A DNA stretch of 64,000 nucleotides from Candidatus Nitrosopumilus sediminis. GTDB lineage: Archaea; Thermoproteota; Nitrososphaeria; Nitrososphaerales; Nitrosopumilaceae. Both the position numbers and the translations under genes were made by a program. Shown piece after piece: positions 55,815-64,000 of this stretch (position 1 is its first letter; each line of letters begins with the position of its first letter). The stretch is from assembly GCF_000299395.1 (NCBI RefSeq), contig NC_018656.1, positions 1,364,001 to 1,428,000 on the forward strand, written 5' to 3'. Under the pieces are notes generated by a model. The model ran no database searches, had not been told where the DNA came from, and saw nothing but the letters and a program-made list of their open reading frames with translations.

Positions 55815-57403
55815 AATTTTTTCACTCCATCAAGATCGTTAGAACCAACATTTGAATTGTTGTTTACACCAACACCCAAGTCTGCTTGAGTTTTTGGTAC
55901 AGATACTTCTGGTGCCAATTCTTTTGATGCGGGATTTACATCAGATGCTGTTTTATCGTCTAGAGATTTACTTGATTCCACAGGTACTGGTTCTGCGAGT
56001 TTTGGTTTTTCTTCAACCACAGGCACAGGTGCTGGTGGTGGAGCATTCTTTTGTTGGCTCATTGCATATCTATACACATGGAAGAATGCAGCAAACACTA
56101 GCAGTATAATTCCGATAAAGAACAATGAAACATTCTTCATTCCTGTCAAAGCTGCGTTGTAAGCTGCAATGTTTAAGAATACTTGGAATGCCAAAAGTGC
56201 AACAAGTAACCAGTTAATCCATTTTTCAGATAGATTGATGGTTGCAACTTTTTGTGGACCGTTACTTTTTGCAAGTTTTGATTTTCTTTCTGCCTCATTT
56301 GCTAGCTTGATCATCATGTAAGTAAATCCAAATCCTAATGGTACCAGCAAGATCATTGTAGAGTAGAAGAATATTGGATCAATTACCAAACGCTCTACTA
56401 ATGGAACCGAGATATCTGGTGAGATATAGAATCCCCAGTATGTAGTAACCATGATTTGGGCAAGGCTTGTTATTCCAAATGCAGTAATAATTGGTCTATC
56501 TCTCCATGAGAATTTCTTGTATCTGTCGATAAACGGAATCAGTACAAACGATATAATGAACAGTAATGGCCACAGCAAGCCTGTAACAAATTTGTCATAT
56601 TGTGTTCTCATGAATGCATAGATTCCTGTAAGATACCATTCAGGGACAGTTACACCGGGCGGAACTGTGGGTTCAAACTTGAATCCCATATCAATTGGGA
56701 ATACACCACCAGTGATCAAAATAGCACCGCCAATTGCCATAACCATTGGTACATCAAAGACGAGAAATCTTGGGAAGTGTACTGCCATTAATCCAAGCAT
56801 TACAATAGGCAACAAGAATACGTGTTGTGCATAGAATCGTAACACAAAGTCAGAGAAACCACTACCTAACGCCGCATCACGAATCGTCGGTCCAGCTATT
56901 GGAATGGATGTTGTCAACGACGCGGCAATACTAATTGCAAGTTCTGCTCTTTCACTAAAAATTACGTCGTATCCAGTAAATGCTTCAAGAATAGTTACAG
57001 TACCTAAGATAACACCGGTCATCCATAAAACTTCATTTCTAATTTTGTATCTTCCACTAAAGTACTGATAATACATGTGAAGAACTGCTAAAAGAACCAT
57101 AGCATTTGAGCCATGGTAGTGAATATTTCGAATGTGAAAACCAAACGGAACTTCATCATTGATGAATTGAACACTATCCCATGCTCTATCAAGAATTGGT
57201 TGATAATAAAACATCAACAGAGCTCCTGAAACTCCAAGAATAATAAATACAATAAAAGTAAGCATTCCTAAAAATCCAAACGGACTTACGAATCTTGCAG
57301 GAAATGAAAATTTAATTGCAGTAAAGATAGTTCTATCTACTCCATCCCAAAGCCAATAAAGGAATGCTACAACCCCAGTTCTTCTTTCAAGCGAAACGGC
57401 CAT
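55811..57403 (-). CDS. Cytochrome b of the complex-III-like oxidoreductase, with long C-terminal extension
   Basis: A 530-residue membrane protein. The cytochrome b core (about 1-380) shows haem histidines in HIRNIHYHGSNAM, LLAVLHMYYQYFSG and QHVFLLPIVMLGLMAVHFPR, and the quinol-site PEWY in GVTVPEWYLTGI. Two or so extra helices follow (about 395-460, LLVALLAFQVFLNIAAYNAA; FFIGIILLVFAAFFHVYRYA), then a ~70-residue Pro/Glu/Ser tail. Together with the Rieske protein (overlap 17 bases) and cupredoxin it forms a quinol:plastocyanin-type oxidoreductase. Confidence 0.93.
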   Translation of the reverse strand: MAVSLERRTGVVAFLYWLWDGVDRTIFTAIKFSFPARFVSPFGFLGMLTFIVFIILGVSGALLMFYYQPILDRAWDSVQFINDEVPFGFHIRNIHYHGSNAMVLLAVLHMYYQYFSGRYKIRNEVLWMTGVILGTVTILEAFTGYDVIFSERAELAISIAASLTTSIPIAGPTIRDAALGSGFSDFVLRFYAQHVFLLPIVMLGLMAVHFPRFLVFDVPMVMAIGGAILITGGVFPIDMGFKFEPTVPPGVTVPEWYLTGIYAFMRTQYDKFVTGLLWPLLFIISFVLIPFIDRYKKFSWRDRPIITAFGITSLAQIMVTTYWGFYISPDISVPLVERLVIDPIFFYSTMILLVPLGFGFTYMMIKLANEAERKSKLAKSNGPQKVATINLSEKWINWLLVALLAFQVFLNIAAYNAALTGMKNVSLFFIGIILLVFAAFFHVYRYAMSQQKNAPPPAPVPVVEEKPKLAEPVPVESSKSLDDKTASDVNPASKELAPEVSVPKTQADLGVGVNNNSNVGSNDLDGVKKL

Positions 57404-57992
57404 ATCCTATTACTCCATTTTCATTTGCATTAAACTTTGGCGGCATGATAAATACAAAACCATCTGAATCAATTTCTAAAGTTAGTTTAGGCAATGTATT
57501 TGATGGTGCAGCTTGAACAGATGCAGGGCCAACAAATGCGGTCCCAGTTATTGGATCATACATACTTCCATGACATGGACACTCACCTCTTTTTCGGCCC
57601 TCATCAGGCCAATATTTCCACAAACACCAAAGATGTAAACAAATCATACTATAAGCTCGCAAAGAAGAAGTATCTTTTTTTCCACCACCTAATTCCTCAG
57701 GCAATCTAATGAATTGCCATTTACGAAATGCTTCTGCATCAAGTGCAGCATCACCAGTTGCAGGATAGGTGATTACTTCAGCATGGTTAACGGGATAATT
57801 ATTGATGTTAGCTTGTGTACCATCAGGCAAAATTACTGGCACTCTTTCAAGGGATGCCTGATTTGGATTTGGCATAAAGTTGCCAAACGGCACAAAGGGT
57901 GCAAAAGCTAATCCTGTGCCTGCCGCCCCCATTAATTTGAGAAAGTCTCTTCGGGATAATCCGCCAGACTTTTTTGTCCCCAGTTCTGACAT
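57387..57992 (-). CDS. Rieske iron-sulfur protein
   Basis: A 201-residue 2Fe-2S protein of the cytochrome b complex. The N terminus has a twin-arginine pattern (GLSRRDFLKLMGAAGTGLAF), so it is exported folded and stays anchored by that helix. The cluster motifs are CLHLWC (C-x-H) and GECPCHGSMYDPITG (C-x2-H), about 20 residues apart, with two disulfide cysteines. First gene of the Rieske-cytochrome b-cupredoxin operon. A short insert (WKYWPDEGRKR) lies between the cluster motifs. Confidence 0.94.
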   Translation of the reverse strand: MSELGTKKSGGLSRRDFLKLMGAAGTGLAFAPFVPFGNFMPNPNQASLERVPVILPDGTQANINNYPVNHAEVITYPATGDAALDAEAFRKWQFIRLPEELGGGKKDTSSLRAYSMICLHLWCLWKYWPDEGRKRGECPCHGSMYDPITGTAFVGPASVQAAPSNTLPKLTLEIDSDGFVFIMPPKFNANENGVIGYGRFA

Positions 57993-58034
57993 TCAGCTCT
58001 CGTACTCGGCAAATTGCTTATAAACCTTGTTCAG

Positions 58035-61000
58035 TTATTTAGGAGGTTTTTGTCTAAGGATAAAAATTACAACAATTCCGATCGCAATTCCAATAATTAT
58101 GCCAATTCCAATACCAAGACTGAATGTAGGTTCAGAGATTGTATTTTCTGTTTCCTTAGATAGAGTAATTGTTTTAGGTTGTATTTCTGAACCATTATTT
58201 GAATTACTTGGAATAAATTCAGTTTCCACAGATCGTTCATCCTCTAATATTATTTCAGGCGAAATGTTTGAAAATTTAGCTACAAGTGTAATTGGTTCAG
58301 TAGTTGATGAACCACCAAACAAAGTTGAATGTGTCAAAAGTGTGTATGTTCCTGTTTGATTAATTGGGACATAGAGAACTGTTGATGTTTCATCTTTGTT
58401 TTTTACTGGGAAAAATCCACCACCTTGACTAAAGATAGAATTACCAAGCCAATCAAGTGAGGCCCATCCAAGAAAATGCCCAAAGACACCAGAGGGAACA
58501 TTTGTTTGTACTATTTGTCCAGAAGGATCCATTACAAATACAGACAGATTCGTATCATTGCTTATCCAAGAAAGTTCTATAGCAGCAGAATTAATGGATT
58601 CATTTTGAATGTCAAAATAATATTGTCTCCAATCACCAGCCATGTAACGGTTGACCATATCAAATGCGCCTTTAGTGTACCCGTTTCCATAAAGTACATC
58701 ATCACTTTGAATACCTTTAATCAAAATCACAGAATCATTTTCTATTACAGGTTGTTTGATTACAAAAGATACAGGGGCATTTACGACATGTCTATCACTT
58801 TGAAAAGTTAAAAATCCTTGATACACACCTGTTTTGAAATCATTTGGGGTAACCAATGTCACGTCAACTGTTGATGATGTTTTTGGGGGAATTGAAATCG
58901 TTTCAGATTCGAGCCAAAGTAAAGACCATTTTTCTTTTTCGTAATGACTAGCAGATATGGTATAATCCATCGAGGTAGAATTTTGTTTTGTATCACCAAG
59001 CCAATAAGAATATCTTGTTGGTACAGGATAAACTCCAACTAAAGGTATGCCTTCAAATTTTTCATCAGGTTCTGAAACCCTAAGTTCTTGAACAGTTCCC
59101 CAAGAACCAGCTCTATTAATCATAGATAATTCATTGCTAGTAATTTTTGTATCATTATTGTTATCAATCCAATCATATAGGTAGAGAGATGCAATTTTAA
59201 GATCATCGGCATAAACATCCGAAGTATTATTCATGAAATCATCGAATTGGAAATTTGCATTCAATATCATTAATGACGATTTATCAGGAATTGGATCATC
59301 TTCGTCAAAGAATGTTACAAGTTCGGTAGAATTGCCAAATTCAGACAGTTTAACATAGTTTGGAGCAAAAGTGCCAGTCTTGTTTAAAATTGAATCTTGT
59401 TGTTGTACAATTGTTGTTCCGTTAAGATGTGTCTTTGACATTAATGATAAAGTTTGAGGCTTTATGCTAATTGTAAGATAATCATCAGTTGGATTTTCAA
59501 CAGTAAAAGTCGTGGTGCTTCTTTCCCCTGGAAGTAGTTGTCCTGCAAACCAACTTGTCATAGGAAATGAGTGTGAAGAAAGTTGAAACTTTTCAAATCC
59601 AATTGATGTTGAATTAATCTTTTTGATTGCAGGTTCAAGAACTTTTTTGATGTTATCATATGAACCGTTGTTGTAAACTATGAAAACTCCATTTTCCCCA
59701 TTAACATAATCTAAAGCAGATTTAGTATTTACTAATCCAGATCCTTGAGTCATAGGATCATTATGCAGATCAGTTGCAGTAGACATGAGAATATTTTTGA
59801 TCAGAAATGAATCATAGTCTTTTGATTGTTTTTTCATTTCTTCAATTAAAATTGCTGCACTTCCAGATACAAGAGGAGCAGCCATACTAGTACCGCCAAA
59901 CAATGAGAAAGATTCAACTTTGGAATCTTTGTTGACTTTTAAAACATTTGAAGGTACAAATCCGTGAGCACCGATACTCATTATATCGGGTTTCGGATCT
60001 CCAATTGAACTAGGGCCTCTGCTTGAAAAATCAACGACATTGTTAGAATGAATAGTTGTATTTCCAAATCTGGGTTGATCTTTGAAAGGACCATATCCAA
60101 CAAAGACATTGTTTGTCGTTGCTCCTACTGCAATTCCAAATGGTGATGCATTTGGTAAGCCTATTGTTCCATAACCATGACCGGAATTTCCTGCACTTGA
60201 AATTATTGTTACTCCAGGATAATCATCATCTAATGAATTGGGTGTAACCAATAAGCTCAAAATCAATGATAGGATATCCATTCCAGGCGAGGTACTGAAA
60301 CTAGGAAAGTTTGACACTCCCCAGCTGTTTGAAATAATATCAACTCTAGGTTTTCCTGAAAATTTCCAATTGTGATCTTCATTTTCAAATCCCGCAGTCC
60401 ATAACCAACCATATACAGTATCACCAAACCATAATGCCTTTACTGGCACAATCTTTGCATCAGGGGCCACACCAGTGATGGAATATTTTTTGGAATTGTT
60501 GTAAATATCATAAGTTTCTTGACCGCGAGAAGTAATTGATGCTGCACTAGATGTTCCATGTCCCATAAAATCAGTCATCAAACCAAAAAATTCACCATCA
60601 GAATCTAAAGCAGGCAAAAGAGTTCCATTGATTGCTTTGAGAGTATCAATGACATCAGTAGAATTTTTTTCAATCACACCATAAACATCAAGAACTTGAG
60701 CGCCAAATGTTCCTGCACTATAATCATTTTTCCCATCACCATTTGAATCATAAACAAGGAATTCTTTTCCACTCCCTAAAACAATTGGTTTTTCATCAGT
60801 AAAATCAAAATCGTAGTTTGGCTTTTTTCCAGATTCCAAATCAAATCTTGTGTAATCCTCCCAAGAAGTACTAAGATCAGGAATGATTGTATCATATACG
60901 CCAGGTGTGAAAGAGTCAACAACTAGAACTGGTACCACTTGAATTCGAGCAAACGGTCCACTCAATCCTCCTTGATATATCACTCCAAGATGATAAATTC

Positions 61001-61832
61001 CACTTTTTGATTTGATATAATTTCTATTATCATCGCCAATTTTCATATCATTTGATAACGTACCATTAAAAATTACTGAAGTTCCCATCTGTGGGAAAAA
61101 TGAATTGTATATTGGTATGTCACTGCCTTTACCACCTTGAGATACATCAAGGAATACTCCATCACGCGTAACATATGCAGATGAGGTCATGTGAGATGGA
61201 ATCGGTTTGCTATAATTTCGTATAATTTCATTTTTGTCAATATATGCAAAAAAGGTTGCATTTGTCAATACAATTCCTTGGCCATCAGGATCTAGCATCA
61301 TGGGGTGATTAATTTCATCTCGTGCAAGTGAATGCTGTATGTCTGGGTTTGAGAAATCAACTCCAGTATCTACAATAGCAATTACAGTTCCATTTCCTGT
61401 TGAATTATAATTTGTTTTAGCTAAATTTGATCCTGTTATCTCACCAATCCTAGAAACATCTTTAATTTGATCATTTAAAGAATGAAAATCCAGTTTGAAA
61501 TCCTCAACAACATAATATCCTTGTGAAACCAGATTAGATGCTGAAGTTTCAGAAAGAAGCGCAACAGAAAAGAATCCACTATCAGATTGAATTCCATGAA
61601 TTGAATTCGATTTTAAAAAATCATTTTGTTCTAGATTGTTTCCAAAAATCAAATATCTTTTAAAATTATTTTCAACGAAAAAATCTGGATTTATTTGTAT
61701 AATATCTGAATCAAAAGTTAGTTTGTTTTCAGAAGTTACAATATTGTCGATATCACCAGAAACAAACGCATGTGAATTTGTTATCATGGGAGAAAAAAGC
61801 AATATTAAAAAGAAGATAGCCGCTTTGGGCAT
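58035..61832 (-). CDS. Large secreted, membrane-anchored subtilisin-like protease
   Basis: A 1265-residue S8 protease. The signal peptide (residues 1-23) is followed by a propeptide-like part. The catalytic domain has Asp in GTVIAIVDTGVDFSNPDIQH (about 150), His in DFMGHGTSSAASITS (about 420) and Ser in FGGTSMAAPLVSGSAAI (about 650). A 260-residue insert between Asp and His is unusual. C-terminal beta-rich domains (about 780-1190) precede a single membrane helix (TFSLGIGIGIIIGIAIGIVV) and the basic tail LRQKPPK. It is probably held on the outer face, with its active site in the surface-layer space, where it could process surface proteins. Confidence 0.93.
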   Translation of the reverse strand: MPKAAIFFLILLFSPMITNSHAFVSGDIDNIVTSENKLTFDSDIIQINPDFFVENNFKRYLIFGNNLEQNDFLKSNSIHGIQSDSGFFSVALLSETSASNLVSQGYYVVEDFKLDFHSLNDQIKDVSRIGEITGSNLAKTNYNSTGNGTVIAIVDTGVDFSNPDIQHSLARDEINHPMMLDPDGQGIVLTNATFFAYIDKNEIIRNYSKPIPSHMTSSAYVTRDGVFLDVSQGGKGSDIPIYNSFFPQMGTSVIFNGTLSNDMKIGDDNRNYIKSKSGIYHLGVIYQGGLSGPFARIQVVPVLVVDSFTPGVYDTIIPDLSTSWEDYTRFDLESGKKPNYDFDFTDEKPIVLGSGKEFLVYDSNGDGKNDYSAGTFGAQVLDVYGVIEKNSTDVIDTLKAINGTLLPALDSDGEFFGLMTDFMGHGTSSAASITSRGQETYDIYNNSKKYSITGVAPDAKIVPVKALWFGDTVYGWLWTAGFENEDHNWKFSGKPRVDIISNSWGVSNFPSFSTSPGMDILSLILSLLVTPNSLDDDYPGVTIISSAGNSGHGYGTIGLPNASPFGIAVGATTNNVFVGYGPFKDQPRFGNTTIHSNNVVDFSSRGPSSIGDPKPDIMSIGAHGFVPSNVLKVNKDSKVESFSLFGGTSMAAPLVSGSAAILIEEMKKQSKDYDSFLIKNILMSTATDLHNDPMTQGSGLVNTKSALDYVNGENGVFIVYNNGSYDNIKKVLEPAIKKINSTSIGFEKFQLSSHSFPMTSWFAGQLLPGERSTTTFTVENPTDDYLTISIKPQTLSLMSKTHLNGTTIVQQQDSILNKTGTFAPNYVKLSEFGNSTELVTFFDEDDPIPDKSSLMILNANFQFDDFMNNTSDVYADDLKIASLYLYDWIDNNNDTKITSNELSMINRAGSWGTVQELRVSEPDEKFEGIPLVGVYPVPTRYSYWLGDTKQNSTSMDYTISASHYEKEKWSLLWLESETISIPPKTSSTVDVTLVTPNDFKTGVYQGFLTFQSDRHVVNAPVSFVIKQPVIENDSVILIKGIQSDDVLYGNGYTKGAFDMVNRYMAGDWRQYYFDIQNESINSAAIELSWISNDTNLSVFVMDPSGQIVQTNVPSGVFGHFLGWASLDWLGNSIFSQGGGFFPVKNKDETSTVLYVPINQTGTYTLLTHSTLFGGSSTTEPITLVAKFSNISPEIILEDERSVETEFIPSNSNNGSEIQPKTITLSKETENTISEPTFSLGIGIGIIIGIAIGIVVIFILRQKPPK

Positions 61833-61863
61833 TGATTAATTTTTTATTCTTATCTTATTATAA

Positions 61864-62832
61864 CTATCTTCTTCTAGCAAGAATTGCAATTTGTAGTGCA
61901 ACAATCAATCCTATTGATGCAATAATTGGCAGTAACAATGCGTTGAGTTGGGCAGAAGATTCGCTGATGGATTTTGCAGATAGTGCAAAAGTTCCTATGT
62001 TTTCATCGATTTGACTACTTGCATATTTCAGAGTTGTGTCAAATCCTTTAATTTCAGATTTTAGAACATCTAGTTGACTAGATGTTTCATCCAAAACTGA
62101 ATTCAGATTTACTATTTGATCTGAGATCCCTCCAAGATCTTGGCTTAGAACATTTGTAGCGGCTGAACCATGAGAGGTAGTTCCTTGGCTAAACGCAACT
62201 ACATGAAATACATGTGTTCCCTCTTCTATTGGAGTATAATCTACATAATACAATCCCTGATGAAGTGTTTTAAATGAATTAGTTAATGTCACAGATATTC
62301 CAGATGGAAGATGAACATGTGTTGTACCTAATAATTCACGTGGTTCATTTCCTACTAAAAGCCCATCACTAGTTGTTTGAACAAATACTCTGATTGGTTG
62401 ATTAATTGCTGCAGTTTCTGGAGCAAAAACCAAAGTATTGACATTTCTTTCTACAGGGACATCAAGTAGTTCTGTTGTAGATGAAAACTTTACATCAATT
62501 TTTTGAGATAAACCATTTTGTTCTGTACTGATTAATTCAACAGTATATGTCCCATATGGAAAATTAGTCGAAGGTTCAGGCCATGTTAACAATCCATAAT
62601 TAAAAGAACCATCTTCATTAGTTGTTATTTGATCAAATTTTGCAATCGATTCATCAGGAGCAAAAATTCGAATAATTAGATTTTCCTCAGGCAATCCTTT
62701 CCCGTAAACTTGCAGAGTGTGTTCAGGAGAGTATACTTTGCTATTTGTAAATAGTTCAAGTTCTGCAAATGAATTTGGTGCAGCCATTAGCATCATTACA
62801 AAAAAAAGAGAAAGTAAAATTTTAAACTTCAA
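61864..62832 (-). CDS. Surface protein with coiled-coil segment and C-terminal anchor
   Basis: A 322-residue protein. The signal peptide (LLSLFFVMMLMAAPNSFA) is followed by Ig-like beta domains (YSPEHTLQVYGKGLPEENLI; PFGTYTVELISTEQNGLSQ-like part), then a heptad-rich stretch (about 245-295, NLNSVLDETSSQLDVLKSEI) and a final helix (LNALLLPIIASIGLIVALQI) ending LARRR. Thus it is exported and anchored at its C terminus, as in many archaeal surface proteins. It lies 31 bases from the protease gene on the same strand. Function unknown; it may be a partner or substrate of the protease. Confidence 0.82.
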   Translation of the reverse strand: MKFKILLSLFFVMMLMAAPNSFAELELFTNSKVYSPEHTLQVYGKGLPEENLIIRIFAPDESIAKFDQITTNEDGSFNYGLLTWPEPSTNFPYGTYTVELISTEQNGLSQKIDVKFSSTTELLDVPVERNVNTLVFAPETAAINQPIRVFVQTTSDGLLVGNEPRELLGTTHVHLPSGISVTLTNSFKTLHQGLYYVDYTPIEEGTHVFHVVAFSQGTTSHGSAATNVLSQDLGGISDQIVNLNSVLDETSSQLDVLKSEIKGFDTTLKYASSQIDENIGTFALSAKSISESSAQLNALLLPIIASIGLIVALQIAILARRR

Positions 62833-62886
62833 TTTGATTTATCCTCAATCTTCTCCTAGATATTGCTTGTGAAAAAATTGTGCATA

Positions 62887-62899
62887 ACTTACGTTAAGT
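62887..62899. promoter_or_regulatory. Small palindrome upstream of the 322-residue surface protein gene
   Basis: ACTTA-CGT-TAAGT, 5-bp arms with a 3-base centre, about 55 bases upstream of the ATG at 62832 and close after the S-layer-like stop. It shares a TTACGT/ACGTAA-type core with the repeat at 21176-21192. Confidence 0.3.
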
Positions 62900-62942
62900 G
62901 AGATTCAAAAAAAGAAAAAAAGGATAATTTGAACTAGTTATC

Positions 62943-64000
62943 TTACTTTACAGTTATTGTTGTACTGACTGGTGGTGATAATGCCGTTGGATTATCTACT
63001 GATTCCCATACAAATGCAGTTGCTGTGTAGCTACCACTTTGTGTTGGAATCCATGATAATGCCGGGCTGAATGATTGACCAGCAGATAGTGAACCTGTAA
63101 TCCATGCTAGTGAGACTGTAACACCGTTACCATCCTGGATCTGTACCAAGTATGCGAATGGTTGCTCTCTATCCTGACCATTTGCTAAGTCAGCGCTGAT
63201 TTGTACCTGTTGGTCAACGGAGACAGTATCTAAACTGTTACCGAATGCATCAACGGTTCTCAAGTTAGCAGCTGGTGCTCTCTCGAGAGGTGGTACTACA
63301 GTGCCGATTAGTGAAGTGGCAGTAATATCAAGTTCATCTGCAGTTGTGTACGGATCTGGTAGTGTATTGTCCTCATATTCTGCGGTGACAGTGTCACCTT
63401 CTGCGACTCTGAGTCTGTGACCAGAAGATTCGTCAGTAGTTGTGAAGAACACAGTACCCTCGAATATTCCGGTTGCCTCATTAGTCTCAGTTACAGTAAG
63501 GTCAATACCTCCGGCATCGGAGTCAGACCACACATCGACATCGAAGTTGTCGACTGCTTCTGGATCTAAGTTCATGTCTGGATCAATTACTCTTACAACA
63601 CCTGTTCCGCTAGCTGGATAGCTTGCTTCAAGCCATTGAACTTCACCAATATTCCATCTAATCAATGATGAACCAACTACAGTTTCATCCTCTGAGAATT
63701 CAAAGGAGACTGTAAGTCCGTCATCATCGTCAGTTTGTAGGTATCCATCAGTTGGGCCGGAGCCGTCTGCTGATGTTCTTGGGTTAGTATCAGAACCATC
63801 TTTGCCATCTGCATCGTGAGCAAATCCTGTTAGGATTACTTCACCTGTGAAGATGCCGGTATCGGTACCAGTTTCGACGAGTTTGTAGTTGTCAATATTG
63901 AATCCTCTGGTTGAGACCTTTATTGGGTCTAAATCAGTGTCTCCAATTGAGTCAACTAGGTCACTGTCAAAGTTGTGATCTGGTGCGACAATGGTAATGT
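62943..64000 (-). CDS. S-layer-like surface protein, C-terminal part
   Basis: The frame is open from the window edge to the stop at 62943 (352 residues visible); the true start lies beyond base 64000. The sequence is acidic, Thr/Val-rich and made of Ig-like repeats, for example VIDPDMNLDPEAVDNFDVDV, EATGIFEGTVFFTTTDESS and TSGSYTATAF-like (QSGSYTATAFVWESVDNP) at the end. GIFTGEVILTGFAHDADGKD shows the same unit earlier. Codons are of the highly expressed type (ACC, CTC, GAC). These traits match the abundant S-layer protein of Nitrosopumilus-type archaea. No anchor is seen after the last domain. Confidence 0.85.
   Translation of the reverse strand, partial: ITIVAPDHNFDSDLVDSIGDTDLDPIKVSTRGFNIDNYKLVETGTDTGIFTGEVILTGFAHDADGKDGSDTNPRTSADGSGPTDGYLQTDDDDGLTVSFEFSEDETVVGSSLIRWNIGEVQWLEASYPASGTGVVRVIDPDMNLDPEAVDNFDVDVWSDSDAGGIDLTVTETNEATGIFEGTVFFTTTDESSGHRLRVAEGDTVTAEYEDNTLPDPYTTADELDITATSLIGTVVPPLERAPAANLRTVDAFGNSLDTVSVDQQVQISADLANGQDREQPFAYLVQIQDGNGVTVSLAWITGSLSAGQSFSPALSWIPTQSGSYTATAFVWESVDNPTALSPPVSTTITVK

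Overview
The window looks like a chromosome segment of a marine ammonia-oxidising archaeon of the Nitrosopumilus type (Nitrososphaerota/Thaumarchaeota). The evidence is an A+T-rich genome, a complete archaeal ammonia monooxygenase cluster (amoA, amoX and amoC on the minus strand, amoB divergent), archaeal-type information genes (TBP, eS1, KEOPS subunits, ArcTGT, TYW1, GAN-like DHH nuclease, aCPSF-type beta-CASP RNase), blue-copper electron carriers, an S-layer-like protein, an intron-containing tRNA, and TATA boxes about 25-30 bases upstream of near-leaderless starts. No CRISPR array, insertion sequence or prophage was seen. No stretch over about 300 bases lacks a gene.

Layout. 1-6.2 kb: vitamin B6 synthesis (pdxT partial, pdxS), tRNA-Trp, aconitase, two unknown proteins, a stand-alone Lrp/RAM protein and an EVE protein. 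6.3-6.4 kb: a structured element, probably RNA, of unknown identity. 6.5-11 kb: pheT and pheS facing trpS across one shared AT box, then small genes. 11.1-14.7 kb: a frameshifted degenerate HNH-like gene, coaD, two secreted proteins and a 33-residue membrane peptide. 14.7-18.3 kb: four tRNAs (Ala, Ile, Leu with two apparent introns, Thr), a thioredoxin-fold protein, a cobalamin-domain-like regulator that lacks the cobalamin histidines, and a solitary D12 adenine methylase. 18.5-23 kb: the amo cluster with two small membrane proteins that are candidates for the newer AMO subunits. 23-27.5 kb: a translation operon (uS15, GAN, Pcc1, SerS, eS1, RNA-binding protein), then a candidate C/D sRNA. 27.7-37 kb: geranylgeranyl reductase, MoxR plus VWA pair, a cysteine-synthase/rhodanese fusion, ASCH protein, TBP, a PD-(D/E)XK candidate, a frameshifted membrane protein, a divergent PII protein and a second RAM protein. 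37-45 kb: tRNA-dihydrouridine synthase, then three tandem secreted proteins made of acidic thrombospondin-type-3-like calcium-binding repeats. 45-52 kb: tRNA modification and housekeeping (TYW1, RdgB, Bud32, Kae1, YchF, Fap7-like kinase, ArcTGT). 52-55 kb: ferredoxin, beta-CASP RNase, OGG1-type glycosylase, tRNA-Arg. 55-58 kb: a complex-III-like operon (Rieske, long cytochrome b, cupredoxin). 58-64 kb: cell-surface genes (1265-residue membrane-anchored subtilase, anchored coiled-coil protein, C-terminal part of an S-layer-like protein).

How it fits together. AMO oxidises ammonia, and the Rieske/cytochrome b/cupredoxin operon carries electrons in the copper-rich respiratory chain. Much of the rest is translation and tRNA maturation: four aminoacyl-tRNA synthetase genes, three KEOPS subunits in two places, and wyosine, archaeosine and dihydrouridine enzymes. 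The most unusual parts are the three-gene calcium-repeat array with its 612-base higher-order repeat, the doubly interrupted tRNA-Leu, the degenerate B12-type regulator, the two single-base frameshifts in A runs, and the promoter architecture around amo.
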